Below are positions 22,671-33,812 of a stretch of DNA of 64,000 nucleotides, piece by piece. This DNA comes from Hygrophila difformis (taxonomy: Eukaryota > Streptophyta > Magnoliopsida > Lamiales > Acanthaceae). The notes beneath the pieces are model-generated. The model did not search any database, had not been told where the DNA came from, and saw only the letters and a list, made by a program, of their open reading frames with translations. Positions within the stretch are counted from its first letter, which is position 1, and every line of letters starts with the position of its first letter. The stretch covers positions 28,439,124 to 28,503,123 of the forward strand of contig JAOANR010000006.1 of assembly GCA_030278955.1 (NCBI GenBank), written 5' to 3'. The position numbers and the translations under genes are program-made.

Positions 22671-23826
22671 TTATTTCATATAAGAGATTTACCGACCCCA
22701 AACGGGGTCGGTAACTTCGGGTCCCCGAGGTCCCTAGACCTCGCTTACCGACCCCAATGTTGGTCGGTAATGGGGTCGGTAACGTTACCGACCCACATGG
22801 GGTCGGTAATCTACCGACCCCAGAATTTTTGGTCGGCGCCAGATTACCTACCATCAAATTACCGACCCGCGATTGGGGTCAGTAAACCCCTGGACGACCC
22901 AAAAACCTAGTTACCGACCCCATTTTGGGGTCGGTAAAATAAAATTTTCTTGTAGTGTAAATGGGACAGAGGGAGTATTTATTTCACATATTTATCTTTA
23001 CAATTTGGTATTTTTTAAAATAATTATTTATAATATTTATACCCAAAAATTACTATCTAATCGGAGTAATATTTCAGAAAATATAATAAGTCATTTATAT
23101 ACTTGTTAAACTTTCTAGTTACTATTTTATTTTGTATAGTAAAATTAAATAATAAAAATATTTACAAACGTAAATATTTATAATTTTTATTCATTGAAAA
23201 AATCTTATATAATTAAAATAATGTGATATTTAAATTAATATAAAATTCAAATATTATTCAATTATTAGATTGTGGGACCCATAAAAGGAGTTATTAATTG
23301 ATAGAGGGATGTAAGAATTAAGTGAAATGAATTAAAGAGGTGTTGGAAATAGTGTAAACTAATGTGGCAGTGAGAGAATGATAAAAGTGAGTTATTAATT
23401 GTGGTGGGGATGTGGTTGCCCTAATAAGCTATTTCAAAACACTCCCCTAGGAGCGCCTTTTTAATCTGTTTGACATCAATCAACTTACCCAAATGTTTCA
23501 TAATGAAAAACATAGTTGTAAACTGATTGGATAAGTTATAAATTAGTCAAAATAATCCGTTTGATAAATTCGAGACCAACATTTTACTAACAATAAGGTA
23601 AAATCCAAAATGCTGCTATTTGCAGCAATTCCAAATAGAGTTTGATTGTGCAATGTTTAAGTTATTTTGTTACTTTAAAAAAGCTATTTTTTTCTTACAT
23701 TGTCTCACAAATTAGCTGATTCGATTTAGATATTTTACCGACTAGTTATTTCACTTGCCCAACTCAATTCTTTAAGTAATCAATTCTTTTTAGAGCAATG
23801 GGCTCTTTTATCATACAACCATCTAA

Positions 23827-24148
23827 GGCCATCTCCATCCAAGCTCTTTTAGCTCTCCTACTTTATCCTTCCACATCATATCATCTTTCCCCCACATCAT
23901 CAATCAACTTTATCCCATAAAAATATAATAAAACCCTTTTTAATTACTTTTTTTTTTATAGAATTACTTAAATATTTTTAATTATAATTATAATATTTTA
24001 AAATTTTACAAAAGAAAAAGAAAAAAAAAAGAAAAAAATACATAAGGTTGTCGGGCACAGTGTGCCCGACAGAGCTCCTCCATAATGGAGGAGCATGCGC
24101 CACGTCAGCGCATTGCTGACGTGGCGCAGGGCATGGATGGAGATGCTC
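23827..24148. mobile_element. Tourist-like MITE with a visible empty site
   Basis: GGCCATCTCCATCC...GGATGGAGATGCTC with TAA on both sides (23824-23826, 24149-24151). In copy 1 of the segmental duplication the same spot (about 19503) reads CTAAGGTCTCTCATTG with no insert. Contains a GC-rich hairpin around TGTCGGGCACAGTGTGCCCGACA near 24050. Confidence 0.85.
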
Positions 24149-24823
24149 TAAGTTCTCTCATTGAGGCAATTTTGGTTGCTCTTATTATAGTGTGTTAGAG
24201 ATTTTTCAGCTTTGATTCACATTATATAGTTCTCTTTGAACAAGCAAGTGTTGTGCCAACCTTCGCCCTCTCCCTCTCTCAAATTCAATTCACAATTTTG
24301 GTTGCTCAGCTCCTGACGATATTTTTGTCCAGTATAGTCTCCATTAGCTCCTTAATATCTCGTTTCCGTTGTGGATGTTATTTTTTTTTTTACCACCATT
24401 ATTACTAGTCTTCATCAATTGACTCATCCTCCTTGTTAGTAGAGCGGTAAACGAGCCGAACCAACCCAAGCTTTGGGTGTTTAAGCTCGGCTCGTTAAGC
24501 ATTCGAGCTCGGCTTATGAAAAAGTTCGCGAGTTCGAGTTCGAGTTCGACTCGGCTCGTTTAGTTCAAACGAGCCAACTTACTCTTTTGTTCAGTTCGGC
24601 TCGTTTGAGCTCGTTCGGCTCAATTAAAAATTTACCAAAAGATTAGGATTTATTCATACAATCAAGGGTTAGATATTTTTTCCCACAATATTGAAATTGT
24701 CAAACAAATATATACGAACATATAAAATTACAAAATTACCCTGTTAACAAATATATACAAACACTTTCAAGCTGTTCGCGAACAAAGTTCGTGTTCATGT
24801 TCGAGCTCGGATTGTTAAGCTTT

Positions 24824-25213
24824 TGTTATCCGTAAAAATATTTGGAAGATTTGGAATTGATTGAACGGAAGGAATTACTGATTGAAAGAACTGAAAGATT
24901 ACATGAATTGAACGAAAGCAGTAAAGAATTTAATTGCAGAAAGCGATAAATAATTGAAATGCAGAAAGCTGTAAAGGAAAGTGAAAAAATGAAGAAAATA
25001 AAGTGCGGCACTTTGAGAGTTGATTTGTGGTGTCCCAATTAGAAGCCATCCTCTGGTATTTATAAGCCGTCTTCGAAGGAGGCTGCAGAACTCCCCACCA
25101 TGGCACAATCTTCCTTGACTTCAACCGCTATTGAATACTTCTGGAACCGCCAGTCTTCTTTATTTTGGATGATGTGGATTGTGCCATGGACTCGAATATT
25201 TTTTGTGTCAACA
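24824..25213 (-). repeat. 3' LTR of the Tat-type element, 390 bp
   Basis: On the minus strand it starts TGTTGACACAAAAAATATTCG (edge 25213) and ends CGGATAACA (edge 24824); the ends are loosely inverted. The purine tract GCAAGGGGGCATC (minus strand, 25214-25226) lies immediately upstream, as expected for a PPT. Confidence 0.75.
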
Positions 25214-25339
25214 GATGCCCCCTTGCGCTTTTAGTCGATGGAACTGAGACTGAAAATGCACATATATTTTGTTAATGCCGCCGTCGGCAACTCTCTTTAT
25301 CTCTTTTTTTTTTTTCTTTTCTTTAGACACTTGCTGCCT

Positions 25340-26160
25340 TTAAAGCCTGCTCTGCCGCCCAAGTGCCTCTTTGCCGCCGTTCCGAGCTGCTACCCGGAGC
25401 TTTTCTTGCCAACACTCTAACAGGCCAGTCGCCACCTGCCTGGTCCCTAGCCGCCATCTGCCTTGTCCCAACCGCCATTTGCTGTTGTCCAGGCTGTGTC
25501 GGCTTGGTCTTACCTCGAGCAGCGAATCGTCAAGCTTCTGCCGCCATCCATCCTTTTCCAGCTGCCATTTTACCTTGCTCAAGCTGCTACCCGCCTTGTT
25601 CAGGCTGCTATCCGCCTTGCTCAGGCTATCGCCCGCCATACTCAGGCTGCTATCCCCCTTGCTCAGGCTGCTACGCCTTGCTCAGGTTGTTACCCGCCTA
25701 GCTCAGGCTGTCATCCACATAGCTCAGGATGTCATCCGCGTAGCTCAGGCTGTCATCCGCCTAGCTCAGGCTGCTCCAACACGTCTCCAGCCGCTACCAA
25801 GACCTCAAGGGTCGAACTTGCGCACGCCGGACCGCCACTCGTAGCCTCCCTGGCCGCCATCGCGTGTGTCCGGGCCGCCATTGACTTTTTTCCCGGGCCG
25901 CCACTCCAATCTACTTGAGCCGCCACAGCTAGGCCACCAGCCGCCACAGGACGCCTCCAGGCCGCCATTGAGAAGCCCCCGCGTGCCGCTGTTCGGCACT
26001 CAGCCGCCATCCGTCGCCAGCCGCCACAGCATCACCTTGGGCCGCCCGTTGCTTCGAGTTCCAGCTGCCATCAACACATCTCAGCCGCCACCTAAGCTCT
26101 CCCAGCCGCCACTGATCCTTAGCCAGCCGTCACTCAGTCCTTTCTAGCCGCCATTGGACA
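25340..26160. repeat. GC-rich short tandem repeats, CTCAGGCTG and CCGCCA types
   Basis: From about 25590 to 25780 a 21-24-base unit (GCTCAGGCTGCTATCCGCC and variants) recurs about ten times. From 25850 to 26150 CCGCCA/CAGCCGCC words dominate. Long overlapping ORFs exist in all frames because the repeats lack stops. They differ from frame to frame and have no family features, so I do not call coding. Confidence 0.75.
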
Positions 26161-26169
26161 AGCCCCGAC

Positions 26170-26480
26170 GAACGCTAGAGGCCAAGGTGGCCTCTTAAAG
26201 GTCTCAGATGCCATGGCGACCTCTTGGATACCTTAGAGGCCACGACGTCCTCTTGGAAGCCATAACGGCCTCTTGAAGGCCTTAGAAGCCATGACAGCCT
26301 CTTGGATGCCTTAGAGGCCATGTCAGCCTCTTGGAGGCCAAGGTGGCCTCTTGAAGGGTTAGAGGCCATGGCGACCTCTTATAGGCCTTAGAGGCCATGA
26401 TGGCCTCTTGGAAGCCAAGGGCCTCTTGAAGGCCAAGACGGCCTCTTGAAGGCCACGGAGGCCATGGCGGCCTCTTAGAA
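26170..26480. repeat. GAGGCCATGGCGGCCTCTTGGA tandem array
   Basis: A self-complementary unit (GAGGCCAT.ACGGCCTCTT) repeats about ten times at 24-48-base spacing. The left part of the gag frame runs into it and so ends in repeat-encoded residues. Confidence 0.75.
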
Positions 26481-26486
26481 TCTGTC

Positions 26487-27115
26487 GAAGGTGTTCTAGC
26501 CTGGGTTGTTCCCACCCAGGATCATCGCAGAAGCCACCCCCATTGGTTCGTTTTCCTTGTAGAGGTTGATGCTTATCTTCCTGTTCCTCAAGGAATTTTT
26601 CCAGTCGGGCCGCTCTCTCGACCAGCTGGGCAAGGTCAGTTGCATCCTGCACAATTAAATGCTCATTTAGTTTTGGCAACATGTTAGTCACTGCTATGTT
26701 GGCTATTTCCCTTTCAGGGACTGCCACCGTGCATCGACCCTTAAGCTGTTGTAACCTATTAATGAAAGTACTTGCCGTCTCATCGGCAAATTGTTTTGCA
26801 TTAGTTAAGTCTGCGAGGCTCACTTGTGATAGTGGTGTGTAGAACCTGTCATGGAAAGCTCGCTCCAGATTGGCCCAATTCTTGATTGAGTTAGGCCGCA
26901 GGGATGCATACCACACGAAAGCAGTTCCAGTGAGGGATGAGCTGAAGAGCCTCAGCTTCAACCAATCATTGGCCGCCACTTCACCACACTGTGCGGTGAA
27001 TCTGCCCACGTGCTCCACAGTGGACTTGCCATCGTCCCCTGAGAATGCGGTGAATTCGGGCATCTTGAAGCCCCGTGGGTATGGTTGCATAGTATCTACT
27101 CTAACAGCCGTAATT
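26487..27115 (-). pseudogene. gag: Gag fragment of the Tat-type element
   Basis: Minus-strand frame of about 200 codons. It carries the retrotransposon Gag core: FKMPEFTAFSGDDGKSTVEHVGRF near the start, LFSSSLTGTAFVWYASL, then LERAFHDRFY and ETASTFINRLQQLKGRC, ending with LAQLVERAARLEKFLEEQ. This style is typical of Tat/Ogre-group Gag. The N-terminus is cut by the LTR fragment junction near 27115 and the C-terminus runs into tandem repeats, so there is no zinc knuckle and no protease. The frame itself is open. Confidence 0.75.
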
Positions 27116-27892
27116 TTTATAAAAAGAAATGGAATTAAATTCGAAGAGTAAGACAATTTTAATTCCAAAAACCCGTGATGTCGGAAATGATTTAAATAAA
27201 TAAATCATTGCACGGGAGTCAAAAGACGACGAATTCAAAAGCCGACGAATCCATACGCGACGGACTCAAGAATTTGAATATGAAATCGATTTGAGATGAA
27301 ATAAATTTAAGATAGGAACCATAATCCGGGAATGACCCGAAAAATTGATCCCGATAACGTAGGAGGATAGAAGCCCGAAAGAGAGGAGAAAAGGCCCGAC
27401 GGATCGCACGGCCCGGCCCGGACCGCAGCCCAGCCGGGGCTCGCGCGGTTTGGGAAGATCCCGCGCTGCGGCCGCGTGCCTTGACATGCTGCGATCATCT
27501 TGCAATTTTCGACGATTTATTACCTTATTTTCGACCCCCGACTTTGGTAACTTGATCCCAGATGATGGAAGGAGTATATGGACGAATTGAGGCTGATCTT
27601 TGGCCATTCTCATCAGATTCCATTCACCCATTGTCTTCAAACTCTCTTCCAAGCTCTCCCAAAACCGAAAACCCCAAAGTTTCTTGTGTTCTTGAAATTC
27701 CGACGAAGAAATCCGAGCAAGGAGGCGTGTGGAGCAAGGCTTCAAGATTTCAGATTGTTGGTGAGTGTTTGTTTAGGTTTCCTACACCATTTCGAATCCA
27801 AAACTTCAATTTAACTATAGATTTTTACTTTCATTTCCGATTCGTGGCCAAAGGAGGAAGAAATCGTGTTGAGGAGATCCGTTCATAGCCAT
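27116..27892 (+). repeat. Truncated LTR fragment related to the LTR at 2119
   Basis: AGACAATTTTAATTCC.A.AACCCGTGA, CATTGCACGGGA, GACGACGAATTC and the CCCGAAAGAGAGGAGAA...GATCGCACGGCCCGGCCCGGACCG block follow 2325-2625 in order. The first ~200 bases of the LTR are missing. It stops at 27892 where the older Athila LTR begins, so that Athila inserted into this LTR. Confidence 0.75.
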
Positions 27893-29870
27893 TGATGGGT
27901 GATTTTCACTACTCATATTTTACCACAAGCGGATGGTTGTCATCAAGTAATAAAAACCGGTGAATACCAGGTCGAACCACAGGGAATTTCAGAATATTAT
28001 TTCATTCAGGAGAAGATTTTAATTGTTTTTAAGTTCATTAATTATATTTTATATATTTAAAAGATTTTGATTAATTCTAATGGTGATTAAATTAAAAATA
28101 GTGACATTAAATTTTAAAATAAAGCTAGTTAAAATTTTAATTAATAAAAATATAAATGGGAGATGCTTGTAATATTTTAAATATTGCCATCTTTATATAA
28201 AATAAAAATTGCATATTGATTTAGCATTTTCCAATGTCTAAAAAGATCAATTTCTTAAAATTAATTATTTTATAAAAATTAAAAATATTGTAATCTACTA
28301 ATAATCAAATTATGCTCAAACGGATTTCATGGAAGCTGATTAAATTATCTAACATTCTGCAATCATTATTCTAGGCCTAAATTTGAGTCTTTTCCAAGCA
28401 TACAAATTTTTCTATAGCAATTAAAAGGCACTTTTCATTTCCCAAATCATTGTGCACATGCCAGAATCCATTTATAATGTAATTTAGTCCCAATTCCGGT
28501 ACTAAAATATTAATTCTACTTTTTATCTCCCGATTTAGCAAAGCAGAAGTCACAGAATTGGATTCTAACATTTAATTATGCAGAACAGTGTAAATAATCT
28601 AACAATTATGGTAAAATAACAATTAAACATGGTAAAATGGATTAAATTACTAATTTTAAGATGTAGACAGATTAGGATTATTTCCAGATTACTAAAAATA
28701 GAAACTGCAGATTGATCGATCAATTTAAACCTAGCAGATTAAAATACAAAACATCAGATTGCTGCCCAGATAATTTTATCGATCAAATTTATGTAGCAGA
28801 TTACCAATCTTAATACAGATTCTAACATCTTTGCAGATTACTCCAAATTTAACACATGAAACATTGATAAATTATATTGCTTCCATAAAACATAAATTCA
28901 TACTTCAAAAGTGATTCTGAACTCCCGTTCTAGATCACTCTTAACACGAACAATACAGAAATCCGTCTACAAATTCGAAACATAATAGCAGATTACATTT
29001 AGAGGCAAATTAAATTCATTACAAAGCAAGAAAAAGAAAGGCAACACCTAGAATAGGAAGAACACGCCCAGAACAGCGTTCCTGATGCATTCCTCCGGGC
29101 ATGATTATGTGTTTCTGGCCTTCTTCTCTCATTAGCAAATATTTCCAGAGAGTTTCTGTCGAAAATTCTGAGTCTGTGTATGAAGAAATGATGAAAAACG
29201 GTGTTTAAAACCGAGCTCGGGAGGTTAGAAAACTGTACAACCGCGACTGTGGCGCAAAAAGTGGCGCTCGGAAGAGGTTTTCGGCGCCACCAAAGAGAGC
29301 TGGCGCATCCTGACATTTTCCAAATTTTCTTCTGCGGCGCAAAAAATGGCGCTCCAAGGTGCTTTTCGGCGCCGCCAAGAAGGTGCGGTGCATTCTGACA
29401 ATTTCCTAAAATTCAGCCCGCGGCGCAAAAAGTGGCGCCTGGAGGGCATTTTATGCGCCACCAAGAAGGTGCGACGCATCCTGAAGCTTTTTCCAATCCG
29501 AAAATTTTCCTAAGTGTTGATGCGGCGCCTGAGCATGATTTTAGGCGCCGCCATGCCTATGTGGCGCATTCTGGAGCTTTTCCAGTGTTGAAAATTCCGA
29601 ATTTGACATCCTTTGTCCTCCGAACATCTTCTTTCATCATTTTAATGCCTGAAACATCATTGCAATGTATTAGAATTGCCAAAGTCTTATTATTAAGCAT
29701 AAAACAAGGTAAATGGGACTCGGATAAGCTCAATTTAACCGGTCTTATTAATATTTACAAATCACATGAAAATAAGCTAAAAAGTAGTAAAACAGGGTCA
29801 CATGCATGCAATTTAGGTTCATTTTAACACAATTTAAGTTCATTTAAATGTGGTTTCACAGGGTGCATCA
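27893..29870 (-). repeat. 3' LTR of the outer Athila, 1978 bp
   Basis: Minus strand: starts TGATGCACCCTGTGAAACC (edge 29870) directly after the purine tract TAAGTGTGAGGATGT, and ends AAAATCACCCATCA (edge 27893). TG..CA ends, PPT adjacency and the GGCGCC array support the call. No second copy is in the window. Confidence 0.7.
29240..29575. repeat. GGCGCC array in the outer LTR
   Basis: About four units of 86-90 bases, each GGCGCAAAAA.TGGCGC ... ~20 ... GGCGCC ... ~12 ... GGCGCATCCTG (anchors near 29247, 29332, 29420, 29518). The two halves are partly self-complementary. The same unit occurs at 33047-33385 and 56885-57135. In element sense it lies upstream of a weak TATA-like TTTTAAACA near 29206. 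Confidence 0.8.
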
Positions 29871-29887
29871 ACATCCTCACACTTAAA
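29871..29887 (-). other. Polypurine tract of the outer Athila
   Basis: Minus strand TAAGTGTGAGGATGT directly before the LTR start TGATGCACC. The inner Athila has the near-identical TAAATGTGAGGATGT in the same place. Confidence 0.7.
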
Positions 29888-31483
29888 TATTGCTCGTCCC
29901 TTGAGCAATGAGATCAATTAACACATCAACTTGCCAATCAAGATAATAAAGATAAAGTCTCTATAGTTCTACCAAATCATAGATTTCAACAACAAAATGA
30001 GCTAAGAGGGTTCAAAGTTTAATGTACTAGAACTAGGCAAATTGATATGCATCAGCTATTAGAACTAGATACCCAAAGCACTTACAATACAGAAAACAGA
30101 TTAATTATGCATAGCACTCAATATGGGAAAGTGGATAATGTAAATATGCTTTTCTATTCCAGTCTTTAAATATGCTCAATCCATGGCTAGGTTTCACTAT
30201 ATTCTAGACACTTTGGCTGAGTTGTAGACGGTTGAATTCCAAAAGCTACTCATGTCACAGAATATGTGCCAGTCATCCAGTCAAGAGTTTATGAATTTTT
30301 ATTGAATCCCCTTCTCTCCTTATTTTTTTTTGATCTTGCATTCTTCAATATTTTTTTCTTCTTTTTCTGTTTGCAAGATTTGAGTACCATTTTTTCATAT
30401 ATTTTTTTCTCGAATATAGGGGTTTCACTCTGACTTTATTTTAATTAAGCATTTAAAAAGACTTGGAACGAGCATATTTATTTCTAAATAATGATAACTC
30501 TCCACATTTTAAATAACTAGTCTAATTAATCAAATAGTTTTCTGCAAGGTAAATAGAATTGTCACCAATAACTCAAACAACTTGCATAACAATTTGACAA
30601 AGTCTAGGACTTTAAACTAAGAAACCTAATACTCATTAAGTTTTAAAATCAGATTAAAGCAGAACATTTAGACTTATTTAGATTTTCTCCAGATTGGCAA
30701 TGATGTGATAATCTCTAAATAATAGCACCACTGGGAAAACATTTAAATTTAAAAATAATTAATCATGCACGTACCATTTTATTCAAAGCATAATAAACAG
30801 TAAAATAAAATTAAATCAAGCTCTTACCACACACTTCATGCAAATTGATAACATATAACATGAAAAGATCACACCTGAAATGTTTAGATCTTAGAAATTC
30901 TTTCACCATCTTGGATGTCCCCTTATGCTTGCTTCTTCATGGCATATCCTGCTTCTTTATATATTTATATGGTATTTGTTCATACAAAAGATAATCGTTA
31001 GAACACATGGTAATTTATGAATTAAAACAATTAAATTCCATCCATAATTTATTTAAATTCAGATTTTTATTATTTTAAATTTTAAATTTCAGATTTTTAA
31101 TTTTTATTAACTCTTTTCATGAATTAAATAAAAATGGACAGATTTAAATAAAATATTAAATTTCATAAACTTACCAAAAGCAAAATACCACAAGTTCTAG
31201 CACCTATTACATAAAGATGCTAATTAAATAAGCAAAATAGTACCAAAATTATTCTAACTATTACAAATTAAACCAAAAAGGGAGCAATCCTATCTAATAA
31301 AAAATCTAGATTTCTAAAGATCTATCCGAATCATCTACTTCATCTTCCCTAGGACCATCATCACTATCTTTAGAGCTCGAATCAGTAGGAGGAGCATATC
31401 GATCACTAAACTTTCAGACATGAAATACTCAAGTCTGGAAGAAAGTTGTGCAAACTGTGTCCGTGTACTATCCTTCTTCCTCT
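29888..31483. other. 3' untranslated region of the outer Athila
   Basis: AT-rich, with pyrimidine runs near 30300-30410. No ORF of note and no internal repeat seen. It separates accessory ORF 2 from the PPT. Confidence 0.5.
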
Positions 31484-32757
31484 TCATCTCGCTCTAAGCT
31501 GATGAATCTCATAGATCATCCTATTAATTGCAATCTCTGCAGGCTCTGCCCTAGTACCGGATGTACTAGGTATATCAGGATGACGAGTGGGTGCCTCACA
31601 GGGTGCAGTAGGGTAAGCAAGCTCTGCACATCTTACTCCAGGCTTATTATAGTAATTCTTGAAAGAGATAGGAGGCTTTGGTTTCAAATCATGAGCATAG
31701 GCCGTCATGTCCACTCCAGCTCTCTCACAAAGTGTCTAGATAAGTGCAGGGAATCCAAGTACAGTCCTCGCAGCATCAGATGCAATGCCATCCAGCTCAT
31801 GTGTTATCAGCTCACCAACATCAATAGGCAACCCATTCTTCACACAGTACACAAAATACAACTCTTCTACACCAGGCTGAGAAGTGTGTGAAGTAGGAAA
31901 AACCTTATGCTTATACAGCAAATAGAGCTGATATAGCGGTGCATCCATCAAAGTGGCAACAACTCTCTCTTTCTTCTCCCCTACGTAGGCAACTTTCTTT
32001 TGATTCTCAAACATCTCCTTTAAGATCCTCTTCTCCAATTCTGGTCCTCCTTCCTCCTCATAAATAGGCTCATGGAAATTTTTCTTCTTTGTAGCCGGAC
32101 AAGAGACATCCTTAGTTCCATAAATCTCATTAATTATGGCGGACCATATGGTACGGGCACTCCCCTAATCCATGAAGTAAAATGCTCATATCGGGAATTG
32201 CATAAGAACTGTCTGGTAAGCTCCCAGGAATAAATTCCGGTAGGATGCTCAGCAAACTTCATCCATCCTCGACTCATCAAAGCATCATGAACCAGAACTC
32301 GATCCATATCATCTTCAGTAAATCCCTTATCTTGGATAATCCATCTTTTCACCATTCTTTGATAGTAAGAATAGGCCTCCTGATTTATAAAGATCGCCGG
32401 ATTGAAATTGTCTCCGGTTAGTTCTTCTAGAGGAGGTGTATCATCCTTTCTATTATGACTCTTCCTCTTGGTTTTAGAACCACGTGGACCCTCCGGTGAA
32501 ATTTCCTCCGGAGATTCAGCATCATCCTCCTCTTGCTGTAGATCATCCTCAGATGGTTGAGCAGAATTGAATGAAGTTTCGTTTCCATCCAATGAATCAG
32601 GAGCCACCAAATCATTCACAAACAAATCTTCAGCACCCACAGCAGCCGGCTCCGGATCAGGTTCTCTACTAACATGTGGCTGTGATGGGGCAGGCTCTGT
32701 GGCTTTCTGTTTCTTTCCACCATTGTTTCTCGGGTTGTTCTTTCTCTTTGGTCTCAT
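31484..32757 (-). pseudogene. Accessory ORF 2 of the outer Athila, broken
   Basis: ATG at 32757 opens MRPKRKNNPRNNGGKKQK, a basic N-terminus, then an acidic linker, then a domain at about residues 110-205 (EAYSYYQRMVKRWIIQDKGF..ALMSRGWMKFAEHPTGIYSWELTRQF). This resembles the plant-specific 'putative plant transposon protein' domain found in Athila/Tat-type elements. A frameshift or stop near 32134 and an in-frame TAG near 31736, where accessory ORF 1 has Trp, break it; matching sequence continues in other frames (DAPLYQLYLLYKHKVFPTSH; RAGVDMTAYAHDLKPKPPIS). It is a diverged paralogue of accessory ORF 1, the two lying head-to-tail. Function unknown. Confidence 0.65.
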
Positions 32758-32867
32758 GATGGTAGAATTTGGGAAGACGGAATTGAGACTAGAAAGCTAA
32801 TTAAACTGGAAGAGAAGAGAATTGACAGATTTGGTAATGTGAGAGTGATGACCGATCGGTCCCCTCC

Positions 32868-32875
32868 TTTTAAAG
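32868..32875 (-). promoter_or_regulatory. TATA-like box upstream of accessory ORF 2
   Basis: Minus strand CTTTAAAAGG about 115 bases before the ATG at 32757 and about 170 bases after the GGCGCC array. A pyrimidine-rich leader (TTCTCTTCTCTTCC) follows. Suggestive only. Confidence 0.4.
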
Positions 32876-33046
32876 ATGGTGAAGTCTTGATTTTGTTGAG
32901 ATATGGAGTGATTGATTTAATCTAGATCCAAATATACACTAAACATATGATTTGGAGTCAGTATAATGCTGTTTAGGATCCCAAAAATCGATTAGATATG
33001 ATTTGAATCTTTTGGATTCGCGGATTTTTCAAAAATTCGCGTCGGT

Positions 33047-33385
33047 GACGCAAAAAGTGGCACTCCGAAGCCAATTTAGGCGCCACACAGTGAAAGTGGC
33101 GCATTTTTAGAATAAAATAAAATTTAAAAATAATCCGCGGCGCCAAAAGTGGCGCTCAAGGGGGGTTTTAGGCGCCGCACAGTTGATGCGGCGCATCCTG
33201 AAGTAAACTTGGAAAAATTCCTATTTTGCGGCGCCAAAAGTGGCGCTCCAGAGTGATTTTATGCGCCACTAAGCACATGCGGTGCATTTTGGAAAAACTT
33301 AGAAAAATTTCTAAGTTTTGCGGCGCATAAAGTGGCGCTGGAAGGCGTTTTAAGGCGCCACACTGCACATGTGGCGCATTCTGTG
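33047..33385. repeat. GGCGCC array upstream of accessory ORF 2
   Basis: Four ~90-base units (anchors near 33047, 33137, 33228, 33318): GCGGCGCCAAAAGTGGCGCT ... TTTTA.GCGCCAC ... TG.GGCGCAT. Same unit as in the LTR. In element sense two units contain TTTTGGCGCC, an exact match to the E2F consensus TTTSSCGC. Confidence 0.8.
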
Positions 33386-33812
33386 CCAAATTCGGGCAGA
33401 ATGTATTTTTCCTAAGTTCATCTCCATGATGTCCAACATTTCCAAATCACTCAACAATACCAATCTCACTTCTTCCACACCTCAATCAAGTCCAAATACA
33501 CTTCTTTGATCTTTTCAACAGTTCAAAACAACTCAATCTAATATGTTATTGGTAAGAGCTACTTTATTGAATTTAAAAACAACTAAAAACCTTATAAGCT
33601 AAATAACAACTATCTAGTGCTTCTTAAAACCAAAATAACTAAAGCAATGTAAATGCCATATATAGAATAGCAAAATAATAGAAATAGAATTTAGGACAAT
33701 ACAATCTACATGAATAATAATTAGAATGTAGCAAAACATAATCCATCGATATACATTGGCTTACTGATACATGAAACCTATCAAGATCAAAGCCTATCGA
33801 TATCCCTCCGAA
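33386..33812. other. Spacer between the two accessory ORFs
   Basis: AT-rich, no coding pattern or repeat recognised. In element sense it is the 3' flank of accessory ORF 1. Confidence 0.45.

Larger units (their letters stand above)
21438..22957. mobile_element. Non-autonomous CACTA (En/Spm) transposon, 1520 bp
   Basis: Perfect CACTACAAGAAAA / TTTTCTTGTAGTG ends and a TAA target duplication (21435-21437, 22958-22960). Both subterminal zones are packed with inverted ACCGACCCC..GGGGTCGGTAA repeats (about 21505-21670 and 22690-22940), which in this superfamily serve as transposase-binding sites. The centre is AT-rich and has no transposase. It also contains tRNA-like words and a stretch resembling the start of another CACTA family near 22074. 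Confidence 0.92.
21192..22975. mobile_element. Stowaway-like MITE split by CACTA
   Basis: Starts CTCCCACCGTCTCAG and ends ATGGGACAGAGGGAG with TA on both sides (21190-21191, 22976-22977). Left of 21437 it matches the Stowaway at 5667-5920 closely. The CACTA element interrupts it a few bases before its right end. Confidence 0.8.
21015..23421. mobile_element. Tourist-like MITE interrupted by a Stowaway/CACTA nest
   Basis: Starts GAGCACCCACATCCC and ends GGGGATGTGGTTGCCC; right flank TAA (23422-23424), left flank CAA. Its left end is the complement of the right end of the MITE at 18766-19115, so it is related but reversed. The middle is occupied by the Stowaway at 21192-22975. Confidence 0.6.
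20984..24823. repeat. Segmental direct duplication, copy 2 (expanded by insertions)
   Basis: Starts TAGTAGCACTGTAAATTAAGGAATTGAC, the same words as 18734. It contains an inverted-orientation MITE that itself carries a Stowaway and a CACTA element (21015-23421), a Tourist-like MITE absent from copy 1 (23827-24148), and the start of the hAT-like element. It is cut off by the Tat LTR at 24824. Confidence 0.75.
24824..27115 (-). mobile_element. Deleted Tat-type Ty3/gypsy element
   Basis: Read on the minus strand: gag fragment (27115-26487), tandem-repeat-rich 3' untranslated region (26480-25230), PPT, and a short LTR (25213-24824). No protease, RT or integrase remains. The gag type, the very short LTR and the repeat-filled 3' region fit the Tat lineage. 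The upstream side ends abruptly against an unrelated LTR fragment near 27115, so the 5' LTR and leader are gone. Confidence 0.7.

Noticed and set aside
25238..26147. Several long overlapping ORFs on both strands
   Set aside because: GC-rich tandem repeats with few stops; every frame is open and none has family features.
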